A program made the translations under genes and the position numbers. Under the pieces are notes generated by a model that was not told the DNA's origin, did not search any database, and worked only from the letters and a program-made list of their open reading frames with translations. A stretch of 64,000 bases of DNA from Chrysoperla carnea (lineage: Eukaryota; Arthropoda; Insecta; Neuroptera; Chrysopidae), in the NCBI RefSeq assembly GCF_905475395.1, contig NC_058339.1:42045172-42109171 (forward strand). Direction: 5' to 3'. Positions 61,581 through 64,000 of the stretch are shown in pieces. Each line of letters begins with the position of its first letter. The stretch's first letter is position 1.

Positions 61581-62394
61581 TTTAGACTCCTGATTCTCGA
61601 TATATCAGCAAGTAATGGTGTGTTACCTAATTGAAATTGGTAACACATAACGCAAACTTCAATCTAAACGGTGACGCATTCTTCTATTTTGAATAAAGAT
61701 TTACCGTAATTAATTGAAAAAAAAATGTATATAATTGAGAGAAAATGAAAAAAATAGTTAATTTTAATTCCCTAGATGTTTTATAATTACTTTTGAATTC
61801 AATTCAGCTTTAAACCTGATTATATGTTGTTCTCTATTTAAGGGTTTGACTCCAAGGTGCTCTCATGTAAGTAAATATCAAAATTTTTTCACTTTTAACT
61901 CAGTCTATTTATCATACTGTGAATCTCAAAAGTCAGAATCGCTTTAGCAGTTCGGAATCAAATATAGGTACTTCAGCAATTTAGCATTAATATGAGTTGA
62001 AGTTTGAAACATAAATTGGCAATACTATGTTTATCAAGTGGTTTTTCACGAACATGACGTATCCTTTCAAAGGTACCATAACGTAGATCCCACCTGACTG
62101 AATTTAAGGCTTAACTAGTTTTCAAAATTGTGTTAGATTAGGTTAAATTTATCTTAAATATCAAAATAATTGTAATTTCCTTAATTGGTTTAAATGCATT
62201 TTTCTCATAGAAAATAATTTAATATTATTGATTCAGCAGGAATAAGCATTTTATAATTTATTTATTATTAGTAAACATGTAGTGTTAGTTGATTTTCTCG
62301 GCTATACGGAAGATTAAAATAACGACTCCTTAATTTGTTTCTGAATGCTCATACTGTAAAATAATCCAAATCCATTTGTACAAAAAAAAAAAAA
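61581..62394. other. AT-rich sequence, nothing identified
   Basis: No supported feature. Confidence 0.4.
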
Positions 62395-62398
62395 TTAA

Positions 62399-62910
62399 CA
62401 AAAAGAAAACCGACTTCAAAAGAAAAACTTTTCGAAAACAAATTAATATGCACTGAAACGTAAAAAAATAACGATAATATATAGTTAGTTATTATTTTTA
62501 TAGGAGTCTGACAGAACAGTTTGCTACATTAGTTTGGCTGTTTTAGTGCAAATTAATATTTTTTGGAAAAGTTTTTATTTCGAAGTCGGTTTTCTTTTTG
62601 TTAAAAGTTTTTTTATTTTGTGATTTTAAGTGAATCTAACTAAGTACACTTACTAATTTATCGCTAAAAAAAGAATGATCGAAATCGGTTGGCCGAGTTA
62701 TTCGTCCTCTTGTCGTGCATACTGTCATCTAGTCGTGTAAATTTACAGTTTTTATGTTTTTTTTTTTATAAAATGGGACCACACGGAAAGCACCAGCTTT
62801 CAAATAGATAAAAAAAATCACCAAAATTGGTTCACCCAGTCGAAATTTCTGAGGTAGCACACATAAAAAAATACAGTCGAATTGATAACCTCTTCCTTTT
62901 TTGTTATAAG
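62399..62910 (-). repeat. family C composite repeat, copy 2 (inverted)
   Basis: 62399-62600 is the palindromic part, ending caaaaagaaaaccgacttc / gaagtcggttttctttttg and flanked by perfect TTAA on both sides (62395-62398, 62601-62604). 62605-62910 is the reverse of the non-palindromic part of copy 1: gatcgaaatcggttggc, gggaccacacgg, cagtcgaaatttctgaggta, and atacagtcgaattga. The exact TTAA flanks favour a piggyBac-like origin for the palindrome. Confidence 0.8.
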
Positions 62911-63680
62911 GTTTGCTGTCTGCCTCACATAAAAGTACCGTAAGTTTATCACAAAATAGTATTTAATATAGGTACCAATCTAAATAAAATATCTTATCTT
63001 ATCAATGTTTTACTATTATCAAGGTAATATGTCAACAACAAACCGTTGGAATATGTTGAAGTAACCTTGCATTACTTGTTGCATGAATTATGCGTAACAA
63101 TGCGTAATAAAAATATCATATTTCTATTCAATTCAATAATCTTCTTTCTGGCACCAAAAATACCCTAGAGATTTGTAAATAGATGTAGGAGACTTCATCT
63201 AATTTTCTCGGACTATTTCAATATTCCTACATTATGCTAAATTTTAATTGTAAAAACATTTGGGAATGTGTAAAGTTATTCAATCCTGCACTCATTAAAT
63301 TACTTCATAAAATGTTTTTGGTTCCTGTAAGATGATCAAAAAATGTTTTAATTCGAACTACAGAATGTTTCAATGTTGTATTGATAAAGTTTCAATTGAA
63401 ATATGTGTCTTATACGGAATATTATTCCGGTAAAATAAGAAATAACTAAGTTACGTTTATTTCATTACGTTTAATAATTAGGATTTCGCCTCAATAATCC
63501 ATGAAATTATTTACAAAAAGATAGTGAAGGCTATAGCGATAGTAATCTTTATGTTTAAAGTAGAAATTGCCCAGGAAAGCGAGTGAGAAATTGTTAGTGT
63601 TTCATAAAGCAGTGTCCTAAATAATCGAACTAACATAAATTAAGCATAAGCAATTAATAATAAAGAATATAATAATCCTG
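62911..63680. other. AT-rich sequence, nothing identified
   Basis: No supported feature. Confidence 0.4.
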
Positions 63681-63682
63681 TA

Positions 63683-63959
63683 CAGTAAAACTTGGTTGAG
63701 AGAGAGTTGAAGCTACCTAATGAACATGAAGGAGAGGTCTGCCTCACTTAAAGAGGTCTATTAATAGTATTCAAAATATTTAGTTATAAACAAAGTAAAG
63801 CATAATTTATTGCCATACATAGCAAACGTTGGCTTGTCGCTTATAGAAGAGGTACGGGCAACAGAGAGGTTTTTGAGTCTCAAAGTCCAGGGCTTGAGAA
63901 ATATTCTCACTTGTAGAGTTTTCTCGCATACCCAGTTCTCTCGAACTCAGGTTTGACTG
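63683..63959. mobile_element. pogo/Tc1-mariner-like MITE (277 bp, TA duplication)
   Basis: The left end is CAGTAAAACTTGGTTGAGAG, and the reverse of the right end is CAGTCAAACCTGAGTTCGAG. TA flanks both (63681-63682, 63960-63961). CAGT.AAACC-type ends with TA targets are typical of pogo-like members of Tc1/mariner. The interior has no ORF. Confidence 0.8.
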
Positions 63960-64000
63960 TATTATAAACAATTTCCCATCGTGTATTAAAAAGGAATTTG

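Overview
The window is strongly AT-rich eukaryotic DNA, almost certainly from an insect. Three things point there: an exon of the LIM-homeodomain gene apterous with insect-type linker sequence, spliceosomal GT-AG boundaries, and a (TTAGG)n-type telomere-like pentamer at the end of a SINE. I cannot place it below insects from the sequence alone.

Only one exon of a recognised host gene is visible: apterous (ap), + strand, 41955-42592. It carries the second LIM domain, a Pro/Ser/Gly/His-rich linker and the GRPRKRK basic stretch that lies before the homeodomain. I found neither the LIM1 exon nor the homeobox exon. The about 42 kb before and 21 kb after are therefore most simply read as introns of ap, and much of that sequence is mobile-element debris.

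Region by region. 1-7 kb: dispersed-repeat fragments, including a mariner-type MITE nested in an older repeat (1212-1775). 7.3-8.0 kb: a 5'-truncated R2-like non-LTR retrotransposon relic. 9.9-10.3 kb: an almost perfect 159-bp-arm palindrome. 14.9-15.1 kb: a possible TATA/Inr promoter. 15.4-16.1 kb: a 681-bp fold-back element with TA duplications. 26.06-26.55 kb: a hAT-type MITE with 8-bp target duplications. 30.3-30.9 and 62.4-62.9 kb: two inverted copies of a composite repeat ending in a palindrome bounded by TTAA. 32 kb: a decayed Cys-containing ORF and a 159-bp tandem duplication. 35.5 and 46.9 kb: two copies of about 400 bp, one preserving what looks like the C-terminus of a protein. 37.0-38.7 kb: a 1.7-kb element with 14-bp terminal inverted repeats, G/C-rich subterminal repeats and a small two-exon reading frame. 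38.96-39.23 and 58.6-58.8 kb: two copies of a tRNA-derived SINE. 63.7-64.0 kb: a pogo/Tc1-mariner-like MITE.

Several dispersed families recur (called A-F below). Family A carries internal (GTCT/GTCC)n and appears at least eight times; family B appears three times. The rest is AT-rich sequence in which I could support no gene. The most original objects are the 37.0-38.7 kb element with its spliced unrecognised frame, and the SINE whose telomere-like tail lies inside its target-site duplication.
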